DNA of 64,000 bases from Alcaligenes faecalis. GTDB taxonomy: Bacteria; Pseudomonadota; Gammaproteobacteria; Burkholderiales; Burkholderiaceae_B. Each line of letters opens with the position of its first letter. Positions within the stretch are counted from its first letter, which is position 1. Below are positions 45,687 to 54,921 of this stretch, piece by piece. Both the position numbers and the translations under genes were made by a program. Location of the stretch: assembly GCF_005311025.1 (NCBI RefSeq), contig NZ_CP031747.1, positions 124,001 to 188,000 of the forward strand. The letters run 5' to 3'. The notes beneath the pieces are model-generated. The model saw only the letters and a program-made list of their open reading frames with translations, did no database searches and was not told the origin of the DNA.

Positions 45687-46478
45687 GTGACTGACCAAAG
45701 TATTCAATTTCAGCTGGAAAATGGCGTAGCACGCATTACCTTGAATCGTCCCGACAAGCTCAACAGCTTCACGGCCGATATGCACGGCAAGCTGGCTCAG
45801 GCTCTGGATAAAGTGGAACAGTGCGCGGATCTGCGTGTGCTGATTCTGACCGGTAATGGCCGTGGCTTTTGCGCCGGCCAGGACCTGTCCGAGCGTCAGA
45901 TGAGCGCGGGCGATGCCCCCGTGGATCTGGGTGCCACCATTGAAAAATTCTACGCACCGCTGGTGCGCCGTCTGCGTGCGCTGGCGGCCCCTGTGGTGGT
46001 GGGTGTCAATGGTGTGGCCGCCGGTGCTGGCGCGAACCTGGCTCTGGCCGGCGACATCGTGATCGCCACTCGTTCGGCCAGCTTTATCCAGCCATTCTGC
46101 CGCCTGGGCTTGCTGCCTGACACTGGCGGTACCTTCTTCCTGCCTCGTCTGGTGGGCACGGCACGCGCGATGGGCCTGTCTTTGCTGGGTGACAAGCTCT
46201 CGGCCGAGCAGGCAGCGCAGTGGGGCCTGATCTGGGAGTGCGTGGACGATGACGCTTTCCAGGCTCGCCTGAACGAACTGGCCGCCCATTTTGCGCAGGC
46301 ACCGACCAAAGGTCTGGCTTACGCCAAGAAAGCGATTTATGCCAGTGATGCCCATTCGCTTGATCAACAGTTGGATCTGGAGCGCGACTTGATGCGTGAA
46401 CTGGGTGCATCCGAGGATTACCGCGAGGGTGTTAATGCATTCCTGGGCAAGCGTGCCCCCCAATTTAAAGGAAAGTAA
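45687..46478 (+). CDS. paaG: 1,2-epoxyphenylacetyl-CoA isomerase PaaG
   Basis: A 263-residue enoyl-CoA hydratase/isomerase-fold enzyme that converts ring-1,2-epoxyphenylacetyl-CoA to the oxepin. It has the oxyanion-hole segment GNGRGFCAGQDLSER and VNGVAAGAGANLALAGDIVI, with the catalytic Asp in GLLPDTGGTFFLPRLVG. The start is GTG, eight bases after an excellent ribosome site AAGGAGGG. Its stop shares bases with the paaI start. Confidence 0.95.
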   Translation: MTDQSIQFQLENGVARITLNRPDKLNSFTADMHGKLAQALDKVEQCADLRVLILTGNGRGFCAGQDLSERQMSAGDAPVDLGATIEKFYAPLVRRLRALAAPVVVGVNGVAAGAGANLALAGDIVIATRSASFIQPFCRLGLLPDTGGTFFLPRLVGTARAMGLSLLGDKLSAEQAAQWGLIWECVDDDAFQARLNELAAHFAQAPTKGLAYAKKAIYASDAHSLDQQLDLERDLMRELGASEDYREGVNAFLGKRAPQFKGK

Positions 46479-46939
46479 TGCAAAGCAACGCAATGGCTGT
46501 TGAAGACCCACAAGCACTGGCCGAGCAGGTCAGTGACCATATGTATGGCAATGACCAGGCATCTCAGGCTTTGGGCCTGAGCCTGGATAGCGTGGCACCG
46601 GGCAAGGCCGACATGAGCATGACGGTGCGCGCCGACATGCTCAACGGGCACAAGACCTGTCACGGTGGTTTCATTTTTGCGTTGGCTGACAGCACCTTTG
46701 CGTTTGCCTGCAATTCTCGCAATGCACCGACTGTTGCGTCCGGCTGCACTATCGATTACCTGGCTCCTGCCTTTGAAGGGGACGTCCTGACCGCTCGTGC
46801 GGTCGAGGCCTCCCTGGCCGGTCGCACCGGGGTGTATGACATCGAGGTGGTCAACCAGAACAACAAGCGCGTTGCCTTGTTCCGTGGGCGCTCGTACCGG
46901 CTGAATGGCACGGTACTGGGCGGGATTGAAAAAAAATAA
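46478..46939 (+). CDS. paaI: Hydroxyphenylacetyl-CoA thioesterase PaaI
   Basis: A 153-residue hotdog-fold thioesterase. The signature NGHKTCHGGFIFALADSTFA carries the catalytic Asp, followed by GCTIDYLAPAFEGD and VYDIEVVNQNNKRVALFRGR. It frees CoA from dead-end ring-hydroxylated phenylacetyl-CoAs, protecting the CoA pool. It starts on the last base of paaG. Confidence 0.95.
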   Translation: MQSNAMAVEDPQALAEQVSDHMYGNDQASQALGLSLDSVAPGKADMSMTVRADMLNGHKTCHGGFIFALADSTFAFACNSRNAPTVASGCTIDYLAPAFEGDVLTARAVEASLAGRTGVYDIEVVNQNNKRVALFRGRSYRLNGTVLGGIEKK

Positions 46940-47013
46940 TTTTTTGACGATACATACCCTGTAGACCCGGGGGGGTCGGAAGTACCACACCAGCGGCAGG
47001 GCAGGAGTACACC

Positions 47014-48327
47014 ATGACAGCAATTAAAGAACAGGTTGGCCGCGATGCCATTGAGCATGCAAGTGTTGACGAAATCCGCAACTTGCAGCTGGAGCGTCTG
47101 AAATGGACGCTAAAGCATGCTTACGAGAATGTGCCGCACTATCGGCAGAAATTTGACGAAGCGGGCGTGCACCCCGACGACTTGAAGCAGTTGTCGGACA
47201 TTTCCAAGTTCCCTTTCACGACCAAGCAGGACCTGCGTGACAACTACCCCTTCAAGATGTTTGCGGTTCCCCGTGAACAGGTAGCACGCGTGCATGCTTC
47301 CAGTGGCACCACGGGCAAGCCAACCGTGGTGGGCTATACCGCCAATGACATCTCCACCTGGGCCGATCTGTTTGCCCGTTCCATGTGGGCGGCCGGTGCC
47401 CGCCCCGGTGATATTGCCCACGTGGCTTACGGCTACGGCCTGTTCACTGGCGGTCTGGGTGCGCACTACGGTGCCGAGCGCCTGGGTTGTACCGTGGTTC
47501 CCATGTCCGGTGGCCAGACTGAAAAACAAGTTCAGCTGATTCAGGATTTCCGTCCCGACGTGATTCTGGTTACCCCTTCGTACTTCTGCAATATCGTCGA
47601 AGAGATCGAGCGCCAGGGCATGGACCCCCGCGATACCTCCTTGCGTATCGGTATTTTTGGTGCCGAGCCCTGGACCGGCCAGATGCGTCTGGATATTGAG
47701 CAGCGCGCTGGCATTGACGCCGTGGACATCTACGGTCTGTCCGAAGTGATGGGCCCGGGCGTGGCCATGGAGTGTGTGGAAAGCAAGGACGGCCCAGTGG
47801 TATGGGAAGACCATTTCTACCCCGAAATCATCAACCCTGAAACCGGCGAGCCTGTGGCTGAGGGTGAAAGTGGTGAACTGGTCTTTACCTCGCTGAGTAA
47901 GGAAGCCATGCCCGTCATTCGCTACCGCACTCGCGACCTGACACAACTGTTGCCGCCCACTTCGCGCAGCATGCGCCGTATTGGCAAGATTACGGGCCGC
48001 AGCGACGATATGGTCATTGTGCGTGGCGTGAACCTGTTCCCGACCCAGGTCGAAGAACTGGTTCTGAAGATGCCCGAGCTGGCCGCCCAGTATCAGTTGG
48101 TATTGAGCCGTAACGGCAATATGGACGAACTGGAAATTCTGGTTGAAGTGCGTCCCGAGTTCAATCACCTGAACGACGCCGAGCGTGAGCAAATGGCCCG
48201 TCGTCTGAGCCACTCCATCAAGACCTTTATCGGTGTCAGCGCTCGAATTCGTGTGCAGTCCTCCGGCATGGTCGAGCGTACTGTGACGGGCAAAGCCAAA
48301 CGTGTGATCGACAAGCGTGCGTTCTAA
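47014..48327 (+). CDS. paaK: Phenylacetate-CoA ligase
   Basis: A 437-residue adenylate-forming enzyme that activates phenylacetate with ATP and CoA, the entry step of the pathway. The ATP loop is HASSGTTGKPTVVGYT, followed by AYGYGLFTGGLGAHYGAERL, DIYGLSEVMGPGVAMEC and the hinge GRSDDMVIVRGVNLFPTQVE. AGGAG precedes the ATG by seven bases. It is the last gene of the cluster, before a strong terminator. Confidence 0.97.
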   Translation: MTAIKEQVGRDAIEHASVDEIRNLQLERLKWTLKHAYENVPHYRQKFDEAGVHPDDLKQLSDISKFPFTTKQDLRDNYPFKMFAVPREQVARVHASSGTTGKPTVVGYTANDISTWADLFARSMWAAGARPGDIAHVAYGYGLFTGGLGAHYGAERLGCTVVPMSGGQTEKQVQLIQDFRPDVILVTPSYFCNIVEEIERQGMDPRDTSLRIGIFGAEPWTGQMRLDIEQRAGIDAVDIYGLSEVMGPGVAMECVESKDGPVVWEDHFYPEIINPETGEPVAEGESGELVFTSLSKEAMPVIRYRTRDLTQLLPPTSRSMRRIGKITGRSDDMVIVRGVNLFPTQVEELVLKMPELAAQYQLVLSRNGNMDELEILVEVRPEFNHLNDAEREQMARRLSHSIKTFIGVSARIRVQSSGMVERTVTGKAKRVIDKRAF

Positions 48328-48349
48328 GTCTGGCGGATTGACGTCAAAA

Positions 48350-48379
48350 AAACGGCTCTGCTCTGGCAGGGCCGTTTTT
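48350..48379 (+). terminator. Rho-independent terminator of the paa operon
   Basis: AACGGCTCTG-CTCTGG-CAGGGCCGTT followed by TTTG. Confidence 0.85.
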
Positions 48380-48458
48380 GTATTCCGCGCTCTCACGGTA
48401 TCATTGCAAGCTGGTAGGCGGCCCAGGCCGCTTTTGCAGTATTTTTTCTGATGACATC

Positions 48459-48917
48459 ATGCCCCCAATACCGTCCGGTTTGATTGCCGGCATCGGCACC
48501 GACCTGATCCGTATCGAGCGGATCGAGCGCGCCTTGGCTCGTCATGGTGATCGCTTTGTAAAGCGCATTCTGGGCGAGCAGGAGCGAGAGGTCTATGCCC
48601 GCCGTCAGGCACGCGACCCGGTGCGCGGCCTGCGCTATCTGGCCACCCGTTTCGCAGCCAAGGAAGCTTTTTCCAAAGCGGTGGGGCTGGGCATGCGCAT
48701 GCCTATGGCCTGGTCACGCATGCAAACCTTGAACGCGCCTGGTGGCCGCCCGGTAGTGCGCCTGTCTGCTGATTTGCAAGACTGGTTTGACGCCCGCTTC
48801 GGGGCCGTTCATATTTCCCTGACAGATGAATCCGATATGGCCATGGCCTTTGTGGTGCTGGAAGCCAAAGCGCCTGCCATTCCTTCCTTATCCTTAGCTG
48901 AGTCTGATACTAAATGA
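48459..48917 (+). CDS. acpS: Holo-[acyl-carrier-protein] synthase
   Basis: A 152-residue 4'-phosphopantetheinyl transferase that activates acyl carrier protein. The motifs are [16 protein letters not shown] (metal-binding Asp) and [15 protein letters not shown], with [19 protein letters not shown] near the end. The ATG at 48459 has no clear ribosome site; longer in-frame starts would run into the paaK terminator. The C-terminal ~20 residues extend past the usual AcpS end and overlap nagZ. Confidence 0.93.
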   Translation: MPPIPSGLIAGIGTDLIRIERIERALARHGDRFVKRILGEQEREVYARRQARDPVRGLRYLATRFAAKEAFSKAVGLGMRMPMAWSRMQTLNAPGGRPVVRLSADLQDWFDARFGAVHISLTDESDMAMAFVVLEAKAPAIPSLSLAESDTK

Positions 48918-49969
48918 GTTCTTCCTCGCAAGCAGTGCTGCCTCCGGGCCCGGTCATGGTGGACGTGCAGGGCATGGTCCTGACGGATCAGGAGCGTGAG
49001 CGCCTGCGTCACCCACTGGTCGGTGGCGTGATCCTGTTCAGCCGCAACTTTGAAAATCGTGCTCAACTGACCGCCCTGTGCCAGTCCATTCACGAAGCGC
49101 GGGATGAGCCTTTGCTGATCGCCGTGGACCACGAGGGGGGGCGGGTACAGCGTTTCCGCGAGGATGGCTTTACCACGCTGCCCGCCATGAGCCAGTTGGG
49201 GCAACTGTGGACGCGCGATGCGGTCAAGGCCGCTGCTGTTGCCGCCGATACGGGCTATGTGCTGGCGGCCGAGCTGCGCGCTTGCGGCGTGGACATGAGC
49301 TTTACGCCGGTACTGGATCTGGACTGGGGTGTCAGCAAGGTGATTGGTGATCGCTCTTTCCACCGTAACCCCCGTGCCGTCTCCATGTTGGCGGCTGGCT
49401 TGATACGTGGTTTGAACAAGGCCGGTATGGCTGCCTGCGGCAAGCACTTTCCCGGCCATGGCGGCGTAGAGGCAGATTCGCATCACGAGATTCCCGTTGA
49501 CGACCGTACGCTGGAAGAGATTCTGGACGAGGATGCCGCTCCTTATGGCTGGCTGGGCACCTTGCAGCTACCTTCGGTGATGCCGGCACACGTGATTTAT
49601 TCCAAAGTGGACCCGCTGCCAGCCGGCTTTTCGCCATACTGGATTCAGCGTGTGCTGCGCAAGGCCCTGGCTTATGACGGCGTGATTTTTTCCGACGACC
49701 TGACCATGGAAGGCGCCACTGTCGTGGGCGATATCCTGGCACGTGCTCAGGCTGCCCTGGGTGCCGGTTGCGACATGGTGCTGGTATGCAATCGTCCCGA
49801 TCTAGCCGACGATCTGCTCTCGCGCCTGGATTTCACGATTTCCGAGGAATCACAAAATCGCATCCGTCGTCTGATGCCGACGACGCCAGCCTTGGATTGG
49901 GACGCTTTGCAAGCGGATGAACACTATCAATATGCCCGCGGACTTCAATCTAAAATCCTTTCTGTCTGA
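48914..49969 (+). CDS. nagZ: Beta-N-acetylhexosaminidase NagZ
   Basis: A 351-residue family 3 glycosidase removing GlcNAc from 1,6-anhydromuropeptides in cytoplasmic peptidoglycan recycling. The catalytic His and binding loop are in [20 protein letters not shown], and the nucleophile Asp is in [25 protein letters not shown] is also diagnostic. In other bacteria its product can induce AmpR-controlled beta-lactamase; no ampC is visible here. It overlaps acpS by four bases and uvrC by about 38. Confidence 0.95.
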   Translation: MSSSSQAVLPPGPVMVDVQGMVLTDQERERLRHPLVGGVILFSRNFENRAQLTALCQSIHEARDEPLLIAVDHEGGRVQRFREDGFTTLPAMSQLGQLWTRDAVKAAAVAADTGYVLAAELRACGVDMSFTPVLDLDWGVSKVIGDRSFHRNPRAVSMLAAGLIRGLNKAGMAACGKHFPGHGGVEADSHHEIPVDDRTLEEILDEDAAPYGWLGTLQLPSVMPAHVIYSKVDPLPAGFSPYWIQRVLRKALAYDGVIFSDDLTMEGATVVGDILARAQAALGAGCDMVLVCNRPDLADDLLSRLDFTISEESQNRIRRLMPTTPALDWDALQADEHYQYARGLQSKILSV

Positions 49970-51755
49970 TTTGCCGAATCTGCCGGGCGTGTACCGGCAT
50001 ATCGACGAACAGGGCGAGGTACTGTATGTGGGCAAGGCGCGTGATCTCAAGCGCCGTGTCAGCTCGTACTTCCAGAAAACGCTGAGCAGTCCCCGTATTG
50101 CCCATATGGTGGCGCGCGTCGCGCGCATCGAGGTAACCGTTACCCGCAGCGAGGCCGAGGCCTTGCTGCTGGAAAATAACCTTATCAAGCGCCTGCGGCC
50201 GCGCTACAACATTCTTTTCCGGGACGACAAGTCCTACCCCTACCTGATGATCAGCGCCCATCAGGCGCCGCGTATTGCCTATTACCGGGGCAGTACCAGC
50301 GGGAAAGGGCATTTTTTCGGCCCTTATCCCAACTCCTGGGCGGTGCGTGAAACCATTCAGATTCTGCAACGGGTGTTTCGTTTGCGGACCTGTGAAGACA
50401 GCGTTTACGCCAACCGCAGCCGTCCCTGTTTGCTGCATCAGATCGGGCGCTGTTCGGCCCCCTGTGTGAACTTGATCGCGCCCGAGCAGTATCAGCTGGA
50501 TGTGCAGCGCGCCATCAGCTTTCTGGACGGGAATACCTCTGAAATTCTGGGCGAGCTGCAAGAGCGCATGATGCAGGCTTCGGACTCGCTGGATTTCGAG
50601 CAGGCAGCGATTTTGCGCGACCAGATGAAAGCCCTGTCCGCCGTACTGCAGCAGCAAAGCATGGAGCAGGTGGGCAAGGAAGACGTAGACATTATTGTGG
50701 TGCTGAACGCCGGTGGTAAGTTCTGTGTGAACCTGGCCATGGTGCGTGGCGGCCGTCACCTGGGGGACCGTGCTTTCTTCCCCACCCAAATCAACGATGA
50801 CACCCCTAGTGATGTGCTGGCCGCGTTTATCGCCCAGCACTATCTGGAGCGCCGCATGCCGCCGGTTCTGGTTTGTTCGCACGCTTTGCCTGATGCAGAC
50901 CTGATGCCATTGCTGGCTGAGCAAACCGGTGTGAAGGCGCGTGTGGTGGTGCGCCCCCAAGGGGTACGCAAGATCTGGCTGGAGCAGGCCACCAAGAATG
51001 CCGGCCTGGCCTTGGCCCGTGTGCTGAGCGAATCCACCGCTCGTGCTGACCGTACCCGAGCCCTGGCCGAAGCCCTGCAACTGGACCTGGATGAGGCCCA
51101 GCTTGATACCCTGCACATTGAATGTTTCGATATCAGCCATACAGCAGGGGAGGCCACCCAAGCCTCGTGTGTGGTTTATAAACACCACGAGATGCAGAAC
51201 TCGCTTTATCGCCGCTACAACATTGCAGGCATCACGCCCGGCGATGATTATGCGGCCATGCGCCAAGTGCTGAACCGACGTTTCTCGCGGGTTGCCGAAG
51301 GTTTGGCGCCTTTGCCCGACATTGTGTTGATCGACGGTGGCAAGGGGCAGGTGGAAATTGCCCGCCAGGTTTTTGTGGAACTGGGCCTGGATATTCACGT
51401 CCTGGTCGGCGTTGCCAAGGGTGAAAAGCGTAAAGTAGGTCTGGAAACCCTGGTATTTGCCGATGATCGCCAGCCTGTGGCTTTGGGTGTGGAGTCGGCG
51501 GCACTGATGCTGGTCGCTCAGGTGCGTGACGAAGCGCACCGTTTTGCCATTACGGGCATGCGTGCCCAACGTGCCAAAACGCGCAATGTGTCACGCCTGG
51601 AAGATATTGACGGGATTGGCGCCAAACGGCGTCAGCGTCTGCTGGCTCGCTTTGGTGGTTTTAGTGGCGTTGCGGACGCAAGTATTGATGAGCTTAGTGC
51701 GGTTGATGGAATATCCACTGAACTGGCCGAACGCATTTATCATGCTTTACGATAG
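49932..51755 (+). CDS. uvrC: Excinuclease ABC subunit C
   Basis: About 607 residues. The N-terminal GIY-YIG nuclease ([30 protein letters not shown]) makes the 3' incision. A Cys-rich segment ([17 protein letters not shown]), a UVR motif ([17 protein letters not shown]), an RNase H-like domain for the 5' incision ([22 protein letters not shown]) and tandem HhH motifs ([18 protein letters not shown]) follow. The start at 49932 ([10 protein letters not shown]) gives a normal N-terminus; the ATG at 49917 is possible. Either start lies inside the end of nagZ. Confidence 0.96.
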   Translation: MPADFNLKSFLSDLPNLPGVYRHIDEQGEVLYVGKARDLKRRVSSYFQKTLSSPRIAHMVARVARIEVTVTRSEAEALLLENNLIKRLRPRYNILFRDDKSYPYLMISAHQAPRIAYYRGSTSGKGHFFGPYPNSWAVRETIQILQRVFRLRTCEDSVYANRSRPCLLHQIGRCSAPCVNLIAPEQYQLDVQRAISFLDGNTSEILGELQERMMQASDSLDFEQAAILRDQMKALSAVLQQQSMEQVGKEDVDIIVVLNAGGKFCVNLAMVRGGRHLGDRAFFPTQINDDTPSDVLAAFIAQHYLERRMPPVLVCSHALPDADLMPLLAEQTGVKARVVVRPQGVRKIWLEQATKNAGLALARVLSESTARADRTRALAEALQLDLDEAQLDTLHIECFDISHTAGEATQASCVVYKHHEMQNSLYRRYNIAGITPGDDYAAMRQVLNRRFSRVAEGLAPLPDIVLIDGGKGQVEIARQVFVELGLDIHVLVGVAKGEKRKVGLETLVFADDRQPVALGVESAALMLVAQVRDEAHRFAITGMRAQRAKTRNVSRLEDIDGIGAKRRQRLLARFGGFSGVADASIDELSAVDGISTELAERIYHALR

Positions 51756-51794
51756 GCGAGAGCCTTTGTTTTAAATTAGGTTGGTATCCAAGCT

Positions 51795-52367
51795 ATGCCT
51801 TTTAATCTGCCCATAGCCCTGACGTGGCTTCGCATCGTTCTGATCCCCTTGATCGTCGCCCTGTTTTATCTGCCAGCGGATTGGCTGAGCATGGAAACAC
51901 GCGATCTGTGGGCCGCTTCGGTGTTTATCGTGGCCGCCGCAACGGATTGGTTTGACGGCTGGCTGGCTCGCCGCTGGAACCAGACGTCCTCATTCGGGGC
52001 CTTCCTGGACCCGGTTGCGGACAAACTCATGGTCAGTGCCGCTTTGCTGGTCTTGCTGGATCTGGGCCGTGTGGATGCTTTTATCGCCCTGATTATTATT
52101 GGCCGTGAAATCACCATTTCGGCATTGCGGGAATGGATGGCCAAGATTGGTGCCAGTGGTAGTGTGGCAGTTCATCGCTTGGGTAAATTCAAAACCGCCG
52201 CGCAAATGGTTGCCATTCCTTGTTTGTTGTACTGGTCGCCTGTCATGGGCCTGCCGACACGGATTATTGGGCAGGCCCTGATTATTGTGGCCGCGGTTCT
52301 CACGGTCTGGTCCATGTGCTATTACTTGCAGAAGGCCTGGCCGGAAATCAAGAAAAAGCAGCTCTAA
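51795..52367 (+). CDS. pgsA: CDP-diacylglycerol-glycerol-3-phosphate 3-phosphatidyltransferase
   Basis: A 190-residue inner-membrane enzyme making phosphatidylglycerophosphate. The CDP-alcohol phosphotransferase motif runs from TDWFDGWLARRW to GAFLDPVADK, with its Asp, Gly, Arg and final Asp residues intact. Four or five hydrophobic helices are seen. uvrC-pgsA adjacency is widespread in proteobacteria. Unlike many relatives, no tRNA genes follow it here. Confidence 0.95.
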   Translation: MPFNLPIALTWLRIVLIPLIVALFYLPADWLSMETRDLWAASVFIVAAATDWFDGWLARRWNQTSSFGAFLDPVADKLMVSAALLVLLDLGRVDAFIALIIIGREITISALREWMAKIGASGSVAVHRLGKFKTAAQMVAIPCLLYWSPVMGLPTRIIGQALIIVAAVLTVWSMCYYLQKAWPEIKKKQL

Positions 52368-52372
52368 GATAA

Positions 52373-53623
52373 ATGGCTAATTCATCAACAACGACGCTGG
52401 ATGGGGCGGGGCCTGACGGTTCACAGGACTGGCGGGTTATTGGCGTTATCGGTATCGCACACGCCAGTTCGCACTTCTTTCAGCTGATTCTGCCCACACT
52501 GTATATTTCCCTTGGCCAAGAGTTCGGTTACGACTTCCTGACCTTGGGTGGTCTGGTGACCACCTTTTATCTGGTGTCCTGTTTTGGGCAGGCCTCTTCC
52601 GGTTTTCTGGTTGACCGTATCGGAGCCTTGCCGGTCCTGAAAGTGGGTCTGTCCTGTTTTGTGGTGGCGGCCTTGCTGATCGGGACGGCCAATGGCTATG
52701 GAATGCTGTTGGCGGCTGCCTTGATCGGTGGCGTGGGCAATGCCGTGTTCCACCCGGTGGATTACTCCATCCTGAATCATCGTGTCAGCCCGGCTCGTTT
52801 GGGCCACGCTTTTAGCGCACACGGTTTGACGGGGAATCTGGGCTGGGCCCTGACGCCGGTCTTTATCACCACGCTGACCATCTATTTCAACTGGCGCGTT
52901 GCTGTACTGTCGGCGGCAGCCCTGATTGCGGCCATTCTGGTGCTGGTTCTGATGAACCGGGATGCCTTGGCAGGGCGCACGGCCTCGGGAGCAGCGCCTG
53001 CGCGTCCGCAGGCCAAGGAGTCGGTCTGGACGACCTTGTCTACCTTGTTGTCGCGTCCTTCCTTGTGGGGCGCCTTCCTGTTCTTTGCCTTTGCTACAGC
53101 AGCGATGGCCGTGGTGCAGAATTACACCATTCCTATGCTGCACAACACCTATGGCATTGATAAGGTAACGGCGGGTACGGCCTTGTCCGGCTTCATGCTG
53201 GCTTCGGCAGCGGGCATGTTTGTTGGTGGTTTTATTGCTTCCACGACACCACGTTCTGAATTGATTGTGTTTGTGTCCCTGTGCGTATCGGGCGCTTTGT
53301 TGCTGGTACTGGGGGCAGGTTGGGTCATGCCTTCGCTGGCCTTGTTTGTGGTGGGGGCGGCTGGTTTCTGCTCGGGCATTGCCTCGCCATCGCGGGACAT
53401 GCTGATACGCCGTGTTACCCCCAAAGGGTCTACCGGCGCAGTGTATGGCCTAGTGTACTCGGGCATGGACGTAGGTTCTTCCCTGGCACCAGTGGGCTTT
53501 GGTTTGCTGCTGGACGTGGGTTTGACCCAGGCTCCCTGGTATGGTGCCGCCATCGGGTATTGGACCGCGGCCGGTTTGGCTGTGTATGTGGCCTCTACAG
53601 TAAGCCGCGCGACCAAGTCCTGA
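52373..53623 (+). CDS. MFS transporter, fosmidomycin-resistance-like
   Basis: A 416-residue membrane protein with twelve predicted helices. The N-terminal half has GIAHASSHFFQLILPTLYI and SGFLVDRIGALPVLKVG, and the segment GGVGNAVFHPVDYSILNHRV resembles the AVFHP stretch of the Fsr (fosmidomycin efflux) family. The substrate is not established. It begins six bases after pgsA and may be co-transcribed with it. A bidirectional terminator follows. Confidence 0.8.
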   Translation: MANSSTTTLDGAGPDGSQDWRVIGVIGIAHASSHFFQLILPTLYISLGQEFGYDFLTLGGLVTTFYLVSCFGQASSGFLVDRIGALPVLKVGLSCFVVAALLIGTANGYGMLLAAALIGGVGNAVFHPVDYSILNHRVSPARLGHAFSAHGLTGNLGWALTPVFITTLTIYFNWRVAVLSAAALIAAILVLVLMNRDALAGRTASGAAPARPQAKESVWTTLSTLLSRPSLWGAFLFFAFATAAMAVVQNYTIPMLHNTYGIDKVTAGTALSGFMLASAAGMFVGGFIASTTPRSELIVFVSLCVSGALLLVLGAGWVMPSLALFVVGAAGFCSGIASPSRDMLIRRVTPKGSTGAVYGLVYSGMDVGSSLAPVGFGLLLDVGLTQAPWYGAAIGYWTAAGLAVYVASTVSRATKS

Positions 53624-53653
53624 TCTGCTTGCTGCTATGCAAGGCCATAAAAG

Positions 53654-53692
53654 AAAACCCCAAAAACCTATCAAGGTTTTGGGGTTTTTTCT
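53654..53692. terminator. Bidirectional terminator
   Basis: AAAACCCCAAAAACC pairs with GGTTTTGGGGTTTT around TATCAA, followed by T residues; A residues precede it, so it can act on both strands. Confidence 0.85.
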
Positions 53693-53723
53693 TGCCTTGC
53701 CTTAAAGCTGGTCTCTTGTAGTC

Positions 53724-53782
53724 GCGAACCTGGAAAAGCATATTGGCTTTTCCGGTTCACGCTTTTCTATATAGCTATATAG
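53724..53782. repeat. Long hairpin plus 16-base perfect palindrome next to queF
   Basis: GCGAACCTGGAAAAGC (53724-53739) pairs imperfectly with GCTTTTCCGGTTCACGC (53746-53762), 15 pairs with small offsets. It is followed by CTATATAGCTATATAG (53767-53782), a perfect palindrome that is also a direct repeat, ending three bases before the queF stop. There is no T tract on either side of the hairpin. Confidence 0.5.
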
Positions 53783-53785
53783 AGA

Positions 53786-54613
53786 CTACTGACGCGCCAG
53801 GCGTGGTTCTTCCACGCTATCAGCATGGCTGCTGCGCCAGGGGTTGATATCCAGGCCCCCACGGCGGGTGTAGCGCGCATACACCAGCAAACGCTCAGGC
53901 TTGCAGCTTTGCTGAATATCGCTGTAGAGACGTTCCACGCAATGTTCATGGAACTCGGTGTGACGGCGCAGTGAGACGATATAGCGCAGCAAGGAAGCGG
54001 GATCAATCTGTGGGCCGGTATAGCGTACTTGCACACTGCCCCAGTCGGGTTGACCGGTAACGGGGCAATTGGACTTGAGCAAATCAGAAACCAGGGATTC
54101 GGTCACGATGGGGGCATCTGGCAGGCATTGCAGCAAGCCGCTTTGTGGCGTGTAGTCCTGAATGCTGATGTCCAGCTCATCAATGCAATGGCCTTCGAGC
54201 TGACGGATAGGCTGGCCGTTCAAGGCCTTGAGCGGAATCAGCGTCACATTCACAGCGGCACCGGCAACCACGCTCAAGTCTTGCTCCATGCGCTGAACAA
54301 AGCTGGCCATATCTTCCACCACTTCATCATTGAACGAGTTCAGATAAAGCTTGAAGGATTTGGACTCGATGATGCGTGGGCTATTCCAGGGAATAACAAA
54401 GCGCGCCAGTGCGACGACAGGCTTGCCTTTGGGATTGAGCCAGGACATCTCGTAACCGTTCCAGATATCGGCGCCATGCCATTGCTCGGGAAGCTGAAGC
54501 GCCTGGCGGTTCAGGGAGCGCTCAATACCAAACAGGACACTGGGGTCGTACTGTGTGGGATAAACCACATCGTGCCCAAGAGGCGAGTCTTTAAGAGGGG
54601 AGTTGTTGCTCAT
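53786..54613 (-). CDS. queF: NADPH-dependent 7-cyano-7-deazaguanine reductase QueF
   Basis: A 275-residue enzyme of queuosine synthesis reducing preQ0 to preQ1. It is the long two-domain (tandem T-fold) form: the catalytic Cys is in LLKSNCPVTGQPDWGSV, the substrate Glu-His in HTEFHEHCVERLY, and the QueF motif segment ESKSFKLYLNSFN lies in the first half. The start MSNNSPLKDSPLG at 54613 is preferred over an upstream in-frame ATG. No preQ1 riboswitch is recognisable before it. Confidence 0.95.
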   Translation of the reverse strand: MSNNSPLKDSPLGHDVVYPTQYDPSVLFGIERSLNRQALQLPEQWHGADIWNGYEMSWLNPKGKPVVALARFVIPWNSPRIIESKSFKLYLNSFNDEVVEDMASFVQRMEQDLSVVAGAAVNVTLIPLKALNGQPIRQLEGHCIDELDISIQDYTPQSGLLQCLPDAPIVTESLVSDLLKSNCPVTGQPDWGSVQVRYTGPQIDPASLLRYIVSLRRHTEFHEHCVERLYSDIQQSCKPERLLVYARYTRRGGLDINPWRSSHADSVEEPRLARQ

Positions 54614-54921
54614 TGACGGGTGCTGCAGAAATAAAACGGGAAACCGGTGCAGCGAGCAGGCGCTCACCGGGCGGTATAAAGGCGATTATCCCACATTGTG
54701 AAATCCTTGTCTCAGTATGCAAAAAACGGCTTGCGCGCCGCACAGATTTTCATTTCACAAACAGGTAAGTCATTTCATATCTCGAAATTAATTATATATC
54801 CATATGATTTTTAAAAGAAAAATATTTACTCTTATATAAGATAGAAAACATGGATGCGGTGCAGCATTTGGGTAGACTGTAGTCATCTTGTTCACTGTTA
54901 AATCCATCTTAGGAGTTCACC
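54614..54921. other. 308-base divergent promoter region between queF and aceA
   Basis: The aceA-proximal half is very AT-rich. CATTTCA occurs twice about two helical turns apart (near 54750 and 54771), a possible operator pair for an aceA regulator. No gene is seen. Confidence 0.4.

Noticed and set aside
43993-51569. Antisense frames opposite paaN (579 codons) and uvrC (539 codons)
   Set aside because: Same artefact of third-position GC bias; no start signals or family motifs.
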